A program made the translations under genes and the position numbers. Shown piece by piece: positions 17,785 through 27,025 of a DNA stretch of 64,000 nt. Origin of the DNA: an uncultured Veillonella sp. (GTDB taxonomy: Bacteria > Bacillota > Negativicutes > Veillonellales > Veillonellaceae); assembly GCF_934230905.1 (NCBI RefSeq), contig NZ_CAKQFJ010000009.1:1-64000 (forward strand), written 5' to 3'. Every line of letters begins with the position of its first letter. Position 1 is the first letter of the stretch. The notes under the pieces were generated by a model. The model made no database searches. It had not been told where the DNA came from and saw nothing but the letters and a program-made list of their open reading frames with translations.

Positions 17785-18996
17785 ATGGGTAAAGCAAATA
17801 AAGTAGTACTCGCATATTCTGGTGGTTTAGACACATCTGTTATTATTCCTTGGTTAAAAGAGAATTATGGTGCTGAAGTTATCGCTGTATGTGTAGACTT
17901 AGGTCAACCTGAAGATTATGATGCAGTTGAGAAAAAAGCAATTAAATCTGGCGCTTCTAAAGCGTATATTGTTGATGCTAAGGAAGAATTCGTAAAAGAT
18001 TATGTATGGCCAACAGTAAAAGCTGGTGCCGTTTATGAAGGTAAATATTTATTAGGTACATCTTTTGCTAGACCTTTGATTGGTAAAATCCTTGTAGATA
18101 TTGCTAAAAAAGAAGGCGCTGATGCAATTGCACATGGTGCGACTGGTAAAGGTAATGACCAAGTTCGTTTCGAATTAGCTATTAAAGCATTAGCTCCAAA
18201 TATGAAAATCATTGCTCCTTGGAGAGAATGGGATTTGAAATCCAGAACAGACTGTATGGAATATGCTGCTAAACACGATATCCCAGTCGTAGCTACAAAA
18301 TCTCATCCATATTCTATGGACCAAAATGTATGGCATTTATCCCATGAAGGTGGGGATCTTGAAAATCCAGCAAATGCTCCTAAAGATGATGTATATTTGG
18401 TAACACATACACCAGAACAAGCTCCTGATGAAGCTGGTTATGTAACTGTTACTTTTAAAGAAGGTATGCCTGTAGCCGTTGATGGTCAAGAAGGTACTCC
18501 ACTACAAATATTAGAAAAACTTAATGAAATCGGTGCACACTATGGTGTTGGTGTTGTCGATATCGTTGAAAATAGATTGGTTGGCATGAAATCTCGTGGC
18601 GTTTATGAAAACCCAGGTGGATCCATTATCATGTATGCTCATAGAGAACTTGAATATCTTTGTCTAGATAGAGCAACATATCATTATAAAGAGCTTATTG
18701 CTAATAAATATGCTGAACTTGTATATGATGGTATGTGGTTTGCACCATTAATGAGTGCATTACAAGCATTTGTTGATGAAACTCAAAAAACTGTAACTGG
18801 TGATGTAAAATTAAAATTGTACAAAGGTAATATTATCTCCGCTGGTGCAACATCACCATACTCCTTATACAGTGAAGACTTCGTAACATTTGAAGAAGAT
18901 GATGTATATAACCAAGCTGATGCAGCAGGTTTCATTAACTTGTTCGGATTACCTCTCAAAATTAATGCTTTGATGAAAGAAAAGGCAGGTAAATAA
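17785..18996 (+). CDS. argG: Argininosuccinate synthase
   Basis: 403 residues. It joins citrulline and aspartate using ATP, the penultimate step of arginine synthesis. The N-terminal AYSGGLDTSVI loop is the PP-loop ATP-binding motif. HGATGKGNDQVRFE and ENRLVGMKSRGVYE are family motifs. Length is typical. The stop codon overlaps the argH start by one base, so the two are translationally coupled. An ArgR-type site overlaps the upstream promoter. Confidence 0.97.
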   Translation: MGKANKVVLAYSGGLDTSVIIPWLKENYGAEVIAVCVDLGQPEDYDAVEKKAIKSGASKAYIVDAKEEFVKDYVWPTVKAGAVYEGKYLLGTSFARPLIGKILVDIAKKEGADAIAHGATGKGNDQVRFELAIKALAPNMKIIAPWREWDLKSRTDCMEYAAKHDIPVVATKSHPYSMDQNVWHLSHEGGDLENPANAPKDDVYLVTHTPEQAPDEAGYVTVTFKEGMPVAVDGQEGTPLQILEKLNEIGAHYGVGVVDIVENRLVGMKSRGVYENPGGSIIMYAHRELEYLCLDRATYHYKELIANKYAELVYDGMWFAPLMSALQAFVDETQKTVTGDVKLKLYKGNIISAGATSPYSLYSEDFVTFEEDDVYNQADAAGFINLFGLPLKINALMKEKAGK

Positions 18997-20423
18997 TGGC
19001 TAAATTGTGGGGCGGGCGTTTCACAAAAGGCACAGATAAAGCGGTAGAGGATTTTACATCCTCTATCGCTTTTGACGCTAGAATGTACGCCGAAGATATT
19101 GCGGGCAGTAAAGCTCATGCTAAAATGTTAGCAAAACAAAATATTATTTCTCAAGAAGATTGCGATGCTATAGTGTCCGGTTTGACTAAAATTAAAGGCC
19201 AAATCGATAAGGGTGAGTTCCCATTCTCCGTGGCTCTTGAAGATATTCATATGAATATTGAAAAACGTTTAACTGACGATATTGGTGAAGCTGGTGGACG
19301 TCTACATACAGGTCGTAGCCGTAATGATCAATGTGCAGTCGATTTACATATGTATGTGCGTAAAGCAGTGATTGAAATGGGTGAGCTCATCGTAGATATG
19401 CAGAAGGCACTTATTGAAAAAGCAGAAGCATATAGCGATGTTATCATGCCTGGTTATACACATTTACAACGGGCACAACCTGTTTTGTTTGGTCATCATA
19501 TGATGGCATACTTTTCTATGTTAGAACGTGATTTTGATCGTTTGTTGATGGTGTTTAAACATGCTGATATTATGCCTTTAGGAGCCGGTGCTTTAGCTGG
19601 TTCTACCTATGGTATTGATCAAACTTATACACAAGAGTTATTAGGATTTTCTCGTATTTATGAAAATAGCATGGATGCTGTATCTGATCGTGACTATGTA
19701 GTTGAATTCTTATCCTTTGCATCCTTAGTCATGATGCATTTAAGTCGTCTTAGTGAAGAGTTAATTTTGTGGTCCTCCAATGAATTTAATTTTATTGAAC
19801 TTGATGATGCTCATTGCACAGGTTCTAGCATCATGCCACAAAAGAAAAATCCTGACGTATGTGAACTTGTTCGTGGTAAAACAGGTCGCACCTATGGTCA
19901 TTTATTAGGTCTTTTGACAACATTGAAAGGTTTGCCACTCACTTACAATAAGGATATGCAAGAGGACAAAGAAGGCATTTTTGATGCTATTGATACAGTT
20001 CACTTTGCATTATCTATTAATGCGGCCATGATTCGTGGTATGAAGGTTAATGGGGCCCATATGAAAGCGGTTCTTGATGATGACTTCTCTAATGCAACAG
20101 ATATGGCAGATTATCTTGCAAAAAAAGGGGTTCCATTCCGTGAAGCTCATGAAATCGTTGGTAATGCGGTACATCATTGCATTGAAAAAGGTTGCGTACT
20201 ACTTGACTTATCTGTGGAAGATTTTAAAGCAATTTCTGCACATTTTGATGCTGATATCCTTGATGCAATCTCCATTGAGGCTTGTGTAGCTGGTCGTAAG
20301 AACTATTCTGGTACAGCTCCAGAATGTGTTGAAAGACAGCGCAATAATGGTAAAACTGTTATTGCTAATGAAGAAGCACAAATCGGTAGTTGGAAAACTA
20401 TTGTAAACTCTGTACACGAGTAA
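18996..20423 (+). CDS. argH: Argininosuccinate lyase
   Basis: 475 residues. It splits argininosuccinate into arginine and fumarate. The superfamily signature GSSIMPQKKNPD is at 276-287 and contains the flexible catalytic serine loop. HTGRSRNDQ (104-112) and GYTHLQRAQP (153-162) are also conserved. The ATG overlaps the argG stop. A terminator at 20463-20493 ends the unit. Fumarate released here can feed the fumarate hydratase encoded at 51-52.7 kb. Confidence 0.97.
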   Translation: MAKLWGGRFTKGTDKAVEDFTSSIAFDARMYAEDIAGSKAHAKMLAKQNIISQEDCDAIVSGLTKIKGQIDKGEFPFSVALEDIHMNIEKRLTDDIGEAGGRLHTGRSRNDQCAVDLHMYVRKAVIEMGELIVDMQKALIEKAEAYSDVIMPGYTHLQRAQPVLFGHHMMAYFSMLERDFDRLLMVFKHADIMPLGAGALAGSTYGIDQTYTQELLGFSRIYENSMDAVSDRDYVVEFLSFASLVMMHLSRLSEELILWSSNEFNFIELDDAHCTGSSIMPQKKNPDVCELVRGKTGRTYGHLLGLLTTLKGLPLTYNKDMQEDKEGIFDAIDTVHFALSINAAMIRGMKVNGAHMKAVLDDDFSNATDMADYLAKKGVPFREAHEIVGNAVHHCIEKGCVLLDLSVEDFKAISAHFDADILDAISIEACVAGRKNYSGTAPECVERQRNNGKTVIANEEAQIGSWKTIVNSVHE

Positions 20424-20936
20424 GTTAGTTTGTGTTATATACTCATAGTATGTATTGTATATTTGGCTCCATCCCTGGGTGGAGCCAATTTTTATGTGTG
20501 CTTAGATATATCAAAAAGAGGTTGGGTACCCAAAAAGTTTGTAAATTTTTATATACAATAATGTCTGTATTGAGTGGACTAGTAATGGATAATGGTCTTG
20601 TAGCACGAAACTATAATTTGAATAGATAGTGATTTTTCTTATATTTAAAGGATTAAACTGAAAGAAAATAATAATCTTACATTTTATATACCGTTTCTAA
20701 TCAAAAATAATATATAATTACTATGATTTTATTCGATTCGTGTAAATTAAGTTGTCCACTAATAAAGTACTTTCCAATTAATCTTTATGGTGTTATTATT
20801 AACTCGAACTAAAAATGAAAACGGTACTTTCACATTCCCGCCCATTACAGCAGGAACTGAATGTACTTAGCGGTTTTAATATATATAAGTGAATTATGGA
20901 CGAGAAAAAATTCACCTTACGAAAGGGGATTGATAC
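20424..20936. other. Intergenic region upstream of potE
   Basis: About 510 bp. It begins with the argH terminator. The rest is AT-rich and has no convincing gene: a 65-codon frame at 20432-20629 crosses the terminator and has no ribosome site. Near potE there are a 25-codon frame (20815-20892) and a small hairpin (20889-20915) that could be a leader. Confidence 0.6.
20463..20493 (+). terminator. Terminator of argGH
   Basis: ttggctcc (20463-20470) pairs with ggagccaa (20481-20488), followed by a T run. Confidence 0.85.
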
Positions 20937-22271
20937 ATGAAAACCACCGCTAAAAAAATGTCTGTATTCCAGTTAACCACAATGGTAGCAGCCAATATGC
21001 TAGGAGCTGGAATCATTATGTTACCAACTAATTTGGCTCAAGTTGGTACTATTTCAGTTTTATCTTGGCTCGTAACGGCTGTGGGTGCGCTTTTATTAGC
21101 GTATATTTTTGCTCAAGCGGGTATGTTCTCCCAGATTAAAGGAGGCATGGGCGGTTATGCAGAACATCGCTTCGGTAAAACTGGACATTTTATGGCGAGC
21201 TATGCTTACAGCATATCTCTCATCATTGCTAATGTAGCTATTGCAGTTTCGGCAGTAGGCTATGGATCCGAACTGTTTGGAATAGATTTAAATGCTGTTC
21301 AGACGAGTCAAGTAACAATTGTGTTGCTTTGGTTTGCGGCAATTTTGAATTTCAGAGGCAATCGCTTTACAGGGCGACTTAGTAATATAACAGTTTGGGG
21401 ATCTATTCTTCCCGTTTTAGCAATTAGCACTATAGGGTGGTTTTGGTTTAATCCTGATACTTTTATTGCAGCTTGGAATCCAAATGATGTTCCTTTTTTT
21501 GATGCGGTTAAGCAATCAATTTCTCTGACCCTTTGGGGGTTCCTTGGTTTTGAATCGGCTGCAGCCAATGCAGATGCTGTGGAAAATCCAAGAAAAAATG
21601 TGCCTATTGCTACAGTAAGTGGCACATTGGCAGTAGCTGTAATTTATGTTTTGTCTACTAATGTTATGGCCGGCATTGTACCGAATTTAGACTTGTTGAA
21701 TTCAAATGCCCCTTTTGGTTTAACCTTCATGCATATGTTTAATGGTGCAGTTGGTGATTTTGTTATGGCATCAATGGTGATTTCTTGCTGTGGCGCTTTA
21801 CTTTGTTGGCAATTTACATTGTCTCGCGTATTTAAAAGTGCTGCTGAAGCGGGCTATTTTCCTAAGGTCTTTGCTCGTGTAAATAGCAAGGATGCACCAG
21901 TTCGTGGTGTATTAATTCTTCTCATTATCGAAACTATATTGACACTTTTCACTGCTAATGAAATATTGCGTGAACAGTTTGAAAATCTTGTTAACTTGGC
22001 TGTTGTTACTAATGTTGTTCCATATATTCTTGTTACTCTGTCTGTGCCAGCTATGATGGAACGTTCTAATGTCTCTAAATCCTATATTAATCGTTTTAGA
22101 GTAATCGGTATACTTGGTGTTTTATATTGTGTATATGCAATTTATTCCTGTGGTGAAAGTGCTATAGTAGGTGGCGCTTTTGCACTGTTAATTGGTTTAG
22201 GTATTTGTGCTGTTCGTAAAATTATTGCAGTTCGACGAGCACAAAGGGAATTACAACAAAGTACCGATTAA
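20937..22271 (+). CDS. potE: Putrescine/ornithine antiporter-type APC permease
   Basis: 444 residues with about 12 transmembrane helices. The sequence follows E. coli PotE closely from memory: NMLGAGIIMLPT in helix 1, VGTISVLSWLVTAVG, GGMGGYAEHRFGK, SAVGYGSELFG, WGFLGFESA, and ENP(R)KNVPIA. In E. coli the protein exchanges putrescine for ornithine across the inner membrane. No ornithine decarboxylase gene is adjacent, unlike the enterobacterial speF-potE operon, so the exact substrate pair is inferred. AAAGGGG precedes the ATG. A strong terminator follows. Confidence 0.88.
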   Translation: MKTTAKKMSVFQLTTMVAANMLGAGIIMLPTNLAQVGTISVLSWLVTAVGALLLAYIFAQAGMFSQIKGGMGGYAEHRFGKTGHFMASYAYSISLIIANVAIAVSAVGYGSELFGIDLNAVQTSQVTIVLLWFAAILNFRGNRFTGRLSNITVWGSILPVLAISTIGWFWFNPDTFIAAWNPNDVPFFDAVKQSISLTLWGFLGFESAAANADAVENPRKNVPIATVSGTLAVAVIYVLSTNVMAGIVPNLDLLNSNAPFGLTFMHMFNGAVGDFVMASMVISCCGALLCWQFTLSRVFKSAAEAGYFPKVFARVNSKDAPVRGVLILLIIETILTLFTANEILREQFENLVNLAVVTNVVPYILVTLSVPAMMERSNVSKSYINRFRVIGILGVLYCVYAIYSCGESAIVGGAFALLIGLGICAVRKIIAVRRAQRELQQSTD

Positions 22272-22288
22272 TTGAATACTCTCTCGTC

Positions 22289-22326
22289 AAAAAGAGGCTA
22301 TTACTTAGGTAATGGCCTCTTTTTAT
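22289..22326 (+). terminator. Terminator of potE
   Basis: A 16-bp near-perfect inverted repeat (22289-22304 with 22309-22324, loop ttag) ends in a T run. Confidence 0.92.
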
Positions 22327-22380
22327 GGTTTATAAAATAGGGAATAGAGTAACAGTAGCAGAACCTACATTAATTTGGAT

Positions 22381-22418
22381 AATACAAAGGACTAGCCTTT
22401 TGACTAGTCCTTTGTATT
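22381..22418 (-). terminator. Hairpin after the minus-strand unknown gene
   Basis: A 15-bp perfect inverted repeat (22381-22395 with 22404-22418) lies 10 bp past the stop of the leftward gene. The T run lies within the stem end. Confidence 0.7.
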
Positions 22419-22427
22419 GTAACAGTA

Positions 22428-23360
22428 TTATTTTTTACTATCTGTAGCATCGAGATCATTCATATCAACTTCGTTGGCACGACTAATCATGCGATTATAT
22501 TTTACATATAATTGTGTGTATGCCTCACCATAGGAGGAGTTGATGATGATATAATTTCGAGCTTCTGCAATAAATTCTTTTACAGCATCTTGATATTGTT
22601 TAACTGCTGCTTGTGTTTCTGGTTTAGTACCAGGTTGCAACTCATTAAGACGTTTTGCGATTTCTTGTAAATTTGTTTCAACCTTTTGTGTATCTGTATT
22701 TCCATCAGGATCAATGATATCTATAGTTTGTGATAACAGAATGTTTAATTCGATGAAATTAACTGCATTGACTCTATTTTCATTAGTGAATTCTTTCATT
22801 CGTTCTGTATACAATTCGTTATTTCGATTTTCAAGTGCTAAATCAAATGCATTGTATGCCGCATTGAATTGATCGGCTAATGGTATATATTGACTCGCTA
22901 AGTTATCACTACCTACGAAATTATCTTTCTCAAAAGTTCGATCTGTATAGTAATTTTGAAGTTGTTCGGATACAGGAATTAATTGTGTTAAGATGGTAAG
23001 TAACTCATCTGTCGCTTTATTTACATCCTCATATGGGGTGGAACTTTCTTCTTTAGCTGCTTCAAGCTGAGCCTTCAGTTTTTTATAGTCAGGTAATGTT
23101 ACAGACGTATTATGAGTGTGATTTCGCAACTCTTCAAGGGTTGGTTGTATTTGATAGGTATAGGCAACACTATTTAAATTAAATGTATCTGCTGCCTCAA
23201 TGTAAGGTCGTAAGGCATTAATTTTGTCCTCGATAGTAGAACGATATAAGATTGTTGTTGCTTTATTAGATAGGAAGTGATATGCACCATAAATTCCTCC
23301 ACCAATAGCAGCAATTCCTAGAATTATGGCTAAGATTAATTTAATATAACCCTTTTTCAA
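22428..23360 (-). CDS. Membrane-anchored helical protein of unknown function (DUF3829-like)
   Basis: 310 residues from a TTG at 23360, chosen because AAGGAG lies 8 bp upstream; the frame extends further but the upstream part is AT-rich and lacks a site. Residues 1-28 are a lysine-rich start and one transmembrane helix or uncleaved signal. The remainder is predicted helical, with repeated INALRPYIEAA, YIPLADQFNAAYNAFD and EFIAEARNYIIINS segments that resemble the DUF3829 (YiiG-type) fold. That assignment is by eye and uncertain. It stands alone, bounded by a hairpin, next to the helicase gene on the other strand. Confidence 0.65.
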   Translation of the reverse strand: MKKGYIKLILAIILGIAAIGGGIYGAYHFLSNKATTILYRSTIEDKINALRPYIEAADTFNLNSVAYTYQIQPTLEELRNHTHNTSVTLPDYKKLKAQLEAAKEESSTPYEDVNKATDELLTILTQLIPVSEQLQNYYTDRTFEKDNFVGSDNLASQYIPLADQFNAAYNAFDLALENRNNELYTERMKEFTNENRVNAVNFIELNILLSQTIDIIDPDGNTDTQKVETNLQEIAKRLNELQPGTKPETQAAVKQYQDAVKEFIAEARNYIIINSSYGEAYTQLYVKYNRMISRANEVDMNDLDATDSKK

Positions 23361-23621
23361 TTGCCTATACTCCTTGTAAAATTCGTTTGTGAAAAAATAT
23401 CCATACTTTATAGATTCTATATAGTCAATATTAGTATTATTATAACATAGATTAAGGGGGCAAAAAAGATACATATAAATGATAATTATTAAATAAATAT
23501 GAAAATACATACAAAATTATATATAAAAAATTAGTAATTTTATTTTTATGTATTAATCTGGGAGTTAAACTTATAGGCTGCTATAATAGTATACATATAT
23601 AATCCGGTAAGGGAGTGTATT

Positions 23622-26522
23622 ATGTCAGATTCAAAGCTTATGAATAATTTTTTTACAACGGAACTTATTGCTAATGGAGAAGGACGCAATGTTTTATCTG
23701 CTATTGAGGATGGATTACGTAACTGTGATGAGTTTCTTATTAGCGTTGCTTTTATAACAGATGATGGATTATTAGTTTTAAAACCAATATTGAAAGAATT
23801 AGAAGAACGAGGTGTAAGGGGGCGTATTTTAACTACTGATTATCTTGGCTTTAATAATCCTAAGGTGCTAGATGATTTAGGGAAGTTAAAGAATATAGAG
23901 CTTCGAGTATATTGCACTACTAATGGTAGTAAGCATGGCTTTCATACGAAGGGATATATTTTTAAACAAGAACAATCATATCAAATTATTGTAGGTAGTT
24001 CTAACCTAACAATTAATGCACTTAAGAAAAATAGAGAGTGGAATACTAGGGCCAAATCTAATGTAAATGATACTTATACTAAAGAAGTATTAGAGGAGTT
24101 TGAATTGTATTGGAATTCCGAGTTTACTATGGAGTATTCGGATTTCTTGCCTTGGTATCGACCTAGATGGGAACGCTCTGATCGTCTTTCCCTAAAAAAT
24201 ATTGCTGAACAGGTGAAGTTAAAAGGGGCGTTGAAATTAGAGCCTAATTTAATGCAACAGCAGTTTATAGATAACTTTAATGAATTACGTCATCAGAATG
24301 AAAGTAGAGGCTTATTAATTTCTGCCACTGGTACTGGTAAAACGTATGCAGCTGCATTTGCAATGCGAGAGATTCGACCTAAACGATTGTTATTTTTAGT
24401 ACACCGTGAGCAAATTGCTAATCAAGCACTCAGTAGTTTTCAACGGGTGTTTGATGATCAATCCATTTCTTTTGGTATTGTTTCCGGTAATGTAAAACGT
24501 TTTGATGCGGATTATGTATTTTCCACTATGCAAATGATGGGGAGAAATGAGATTTTGCAAAAATATAATCCATATGACTTTGACTGTATTATTATCGATG
24601 AAGTCCACAGGGCCGGTGCTGAAAGTTATCAAAGAATTATTGATTATTTTAAACCAAAATTCTTATTAGGTATGACTGCTAGTCCAGAACGTACGGATGG
24701 ATATGATTTATATAACTTGTTTCACCATAATATTGTTTATGAGATTCGTTTAGAACAGGCTCTAGAGGAAGACTTATTATGTCCATTCCATTACTTTGGG
24801 ATAAGTGACCTCTGGATTGATGGTAAAGAAATTAATCTTGAAAAGGATACTATTAGTTTCTCCAATTTATCAGAAAGTGAACGCGTTGATAAAATTATAG
24901 AAAAAATTCGTTATTTTGGTCATAGTGGAAGTCGCGTTAAGGGCTTGGTGTTCTGCAGTAATAAAAAAGAGGCTAAGGAATTATCCGATGCATTTAATCT
25001 TAGAAAGTTTAGGACAATTTCGTTGACTGGTGATGATTCGCAAGCAAAACGTGAAGATGCTATAGCTCGTTTGACTGGTACTGGAGCTTATCAAGGTTTC
25101 GTGGATGATCAACTAGACTATATATTTACAGTAGATATTTTCAATGAAGGCGTAGATATCCCTGAAGTAAACCAAGTCATTATGTTACGTCAAACAGAAA
25201 GTCCTATTGTATTTATTCAGCAGTTAGGTCGTGGGTTGCGTAAATTTGAAGATAAGGAATATGTGGTTATCTTAGATTTTATAGGTAATTATTCTAATAG
25301 CTATATGATACCGTTGGCTTTATCCGGTGATAGGAGCTATAACAAGGATATACTACGTAAATATGTACAGTCTGGCAATCGTATTATTCCTGGGACGTCA
25401 ACAGTTCATTTTGATGCGATAGCTAAAAAACGTATTTTTGCTGCCATAGATACAGCTAATTTGAGTAGTGCTAAACTTATTAAGGAAGCATATTTAGATT
25501 TAAAATATAAGCTTGGGCATATACCTAGAATCAAAGATTTTAAGGACTATGGGTCTATTGATATTACAAAAATTTTTAATAAATATAAGTCATATCATCA
25601 TTTCTTAACCCAAATAAAAGATAAGGATTATAAGATAGTTTTTACACCAATTCAGGAACAGATGTTACACTTTATCTCTCAAAAATTAGCGACGGGGATG
25701 CGCGTTAGAGATGTATTGGCATTACAACTTTTATTAGAAGGTCAGGATAACATCATTCAATCTATAACTGAGAGTTTAAGGGACAAGTATAATGTTGAAT
25801 TGTCTGATATTGGAAAAACGAATCTCATTAATCTTTTAAGCAATCAGTTTTCTGTGTCATTAACTAAAAAGACATTTAGAGATTGTATATTTATTAAGTC
25901 TAATGGCGATGACTATTCTATTTCTGATTGTTTTAAGGTTGCATTGGAAGATATCTATTTTAGAGATCATATTAATGAACTGATAGAGTTTGGCTTGGAT
26001 AGATATTATAGTAAATATGGACCATCTATTTTAAAGCCTACGCCATTTGCGCTTTATGAAAAATATAATTATGAGCAAGTATGTCAGTTATTAGAATGGC
26101 CTCAAAATGAAGTCCCGTTAAATATAGGTGGATATAAATATCATCGTGATACTAAGACGTATCCTCTATTTATCAATTATCATAAAGACGAAGGTATACA
26201 GGATAGCATAAAGTATGAGGATAGGTTTGAGACTCCTACTTTGATTAAAGTAATTTCTAAAAACAATCGCTCTTTTACATCGGATGATGTAACAACCGCA
26301 TTTGATGCAGATAAATTAGGTGTTGCAATGCACTTATTTATGCGTAAAAATAAGGATGATGAAGAGTCAAAAGAATTTTATTATTTAGGGCCCATTCACT
26401 CGACGGGGAGAGAAAATGCAGAGGAAATTATGATGGCAAGTGATACAAAGGCTGTAGAGCTTGAATATAGATTAGAGGTTCCTGTACGTGATGATATATA
26501 TGACTATTTATTAAATGGATAG
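23622..26522 (+). CDS. PLD-nuclease / superfamily 2 helicase / DUF3427 protein
   Basis: 966 residues. An N-terminal phospholipase D-type nuclease domain (about 10-180) has one HxK motif at His108/Lys110 and GSSN at 125-128. A superfamily 2 helicase follows: Walker A ATGTGKT (235-241), DEVH (326-329), motif III region MTASPERTD (351-359), NEGVDIPEV (508-516) and QQLGRGLRK (533-541). The C-terminal third (about 650-966) matches what I recall of DUF3427. This layout is known for a widespread but poorly characterised protein group often found in accessory regions. The start has GGGAG upstream and a TATAAT at 23582. A Nudix gene starts 14 bp after the stop. A role in nucleic acid processing or phage defence is inference. 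Confidence 0.88.
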   Translation: MSDSKLMNNFFTTELIANGEGRNVLSAIEDGLRNCDEFLISVAFITDDGLLVLKPILKELEERGVRGRILTTDYLGFNNPKVLDDLGKLKNIELRVYCTTNGSKHGFHTKGYIFKQEQSYQIIVGSSNLTINALKKNREWNTRAKSNVNDTYTKEVLEEFELYWNSEFTMEYSDFLPWYRPRWERSDRLSLKNIAEQVKLKGALKLEPNLMQQQFIDNFNELRHQNESRGLLISATGTGKTYAAAFAMREIRPKRLLFLVHREQIANQALSSFQRVFDDQSISFGIVSGNVKRFDADYVFSTMQMMGRNEILQKYNPYDFDCIIIDEVHRAGAESYQRIIDYFKPKFLLGMTASPERTDGYDLYNLFHHNIVYEIRLEQALEEDLLCPFHYFGISDLWIDGKEINLEKDTISFSNLSESERVDKIIEKIRYFGHSGSRVKGLVFCSNKKEAKELSDAFNLRKFRTISLTGDDSQAKREDAIARLTGTGAYQGFVDDQLDYIFTVDIFNEGVDIPEVNQVIMLRQTESPIVFIQQLGRGLRKFEDKEYVVILDFIGNYSNSYMIPLALSGDRSYNKDILRKYVQSGNRIIPGTSTVHFDAIAKKRIFAAIDTANLSSAKLIKEAYLDLKYKLGHIPRIKDFKDYGSIDITKIFNKYKSYHHFLTQIKDKDYKIVFTPIQEQMLHFISQKLATGMRVRDVLALQLLLEGQDNIIQSITESLRDKYNVELSDIGKTNLINLLSNQFSVSLTKKTFRDCIFIKSNGDDYSISDCFKVALEDIYFRDHINELIEFGLDRYYSKYGPSILKPTPFALYEKYNYEQVCQLLEWPQNEVPLNIGGYKYHRDTKTYPLFINYHKDEGIQDSIKYEDRFETPTLIKVISKNNRSFTSDDVTTAFDADKLGVAMHLFMRKNKDDEESKEFYYLGPIHSTGRENAEEIMMASDTKAVELEYRLEVPVRDDIYDYLLNG

Positions 26523-26536
26523 GTGTGGATTATATA

Positions 26537-26935
26537 ATGATTAGAAAACATATAGAAGTTGTTGCTGCCATAATTCAAAAGGGTAACGCTATATTAGCGA
26601 CTCAAAGAGGATATGGTGATTTAAAAGATGGTTGGGAATTTCCTGGTGGTAAGATTGAATCTGGAGAAGTGCATGATGAAGCTTTGATTCGTGAAATTAA
26701 AGAAGAATTACAAGCCAATATTAATGTAGGTGAAAAGCTAATTACTGTTAACTATAATGGGTATGAAAAATTTGATCTTACTATGCATTGCTATTGGTGT
26801 ACGTTAACAGAAGACTCACATATAACATTGTTAGAACACGAAGCAGCTAAATGGTTGACTAAAGAGACTTTGTGCTCGGTGGAGTGGTTGCCTGCAGATT
26901 TAGAGGCCGTTGATGCATTATATAAGCGTTTATAA
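26537..26935 (+). CDS. Nudix hydrolase (MutT/NudG type)
   Basis: 132 residues from the ATG at 26537; AGGTG overlapping the helicase stop codon is the likely ribosome site. The full Nudix box GKIESGEVHDEALIREIKEEL is present (Gx5Ex7REUxEExGU pattern, with QAN in place of the final G). The sequence begins IEVVAAIIQ and has WEFPGGK, as in MutT and NudG, which hydrolyse oxidised or modified (d)NTPs to monophosphates. The gene is 14 bp behind the helicase on the same strand and has no promoter of its own that I can see, so the two are very likely one operon. The substrate is unknown. Confidence 0.88.
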   Translation: MIRKHIEVVAAIIQKGNAILATQRGYGDLKDGWEFPGGKIESGEVHDEALIREIKEELQANINVGEKLITVNYNGYEKFDLTMHCYWCTLTEDSHITLLEHEAAKWLTKETLCSVEWLPADLEAVDALYKRL

Positions 26936-27025
26936 TTGAGATTCATTTGTATATTCCTGTTCTCTCGTATATAATGGTATTAATAGATTTGCATTTTTCG
27001 ATATAATCATATGAAAGGAGATATT

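Noticed and set aside
20432..20629. 65-codon frame after argH
   Set aside because: It spans the argGH terminator, lacks a ribosome site, and its sequence shows no protein-like pattern.
20780..20860. 27-codon frame in another phase (ATG at about 20786) upstream of potE
   Set aside because: No ribosome site and it overlaps the other short frame; neither has support beyond position, and only the one ending in the hairpin was kept as a low-level finding.
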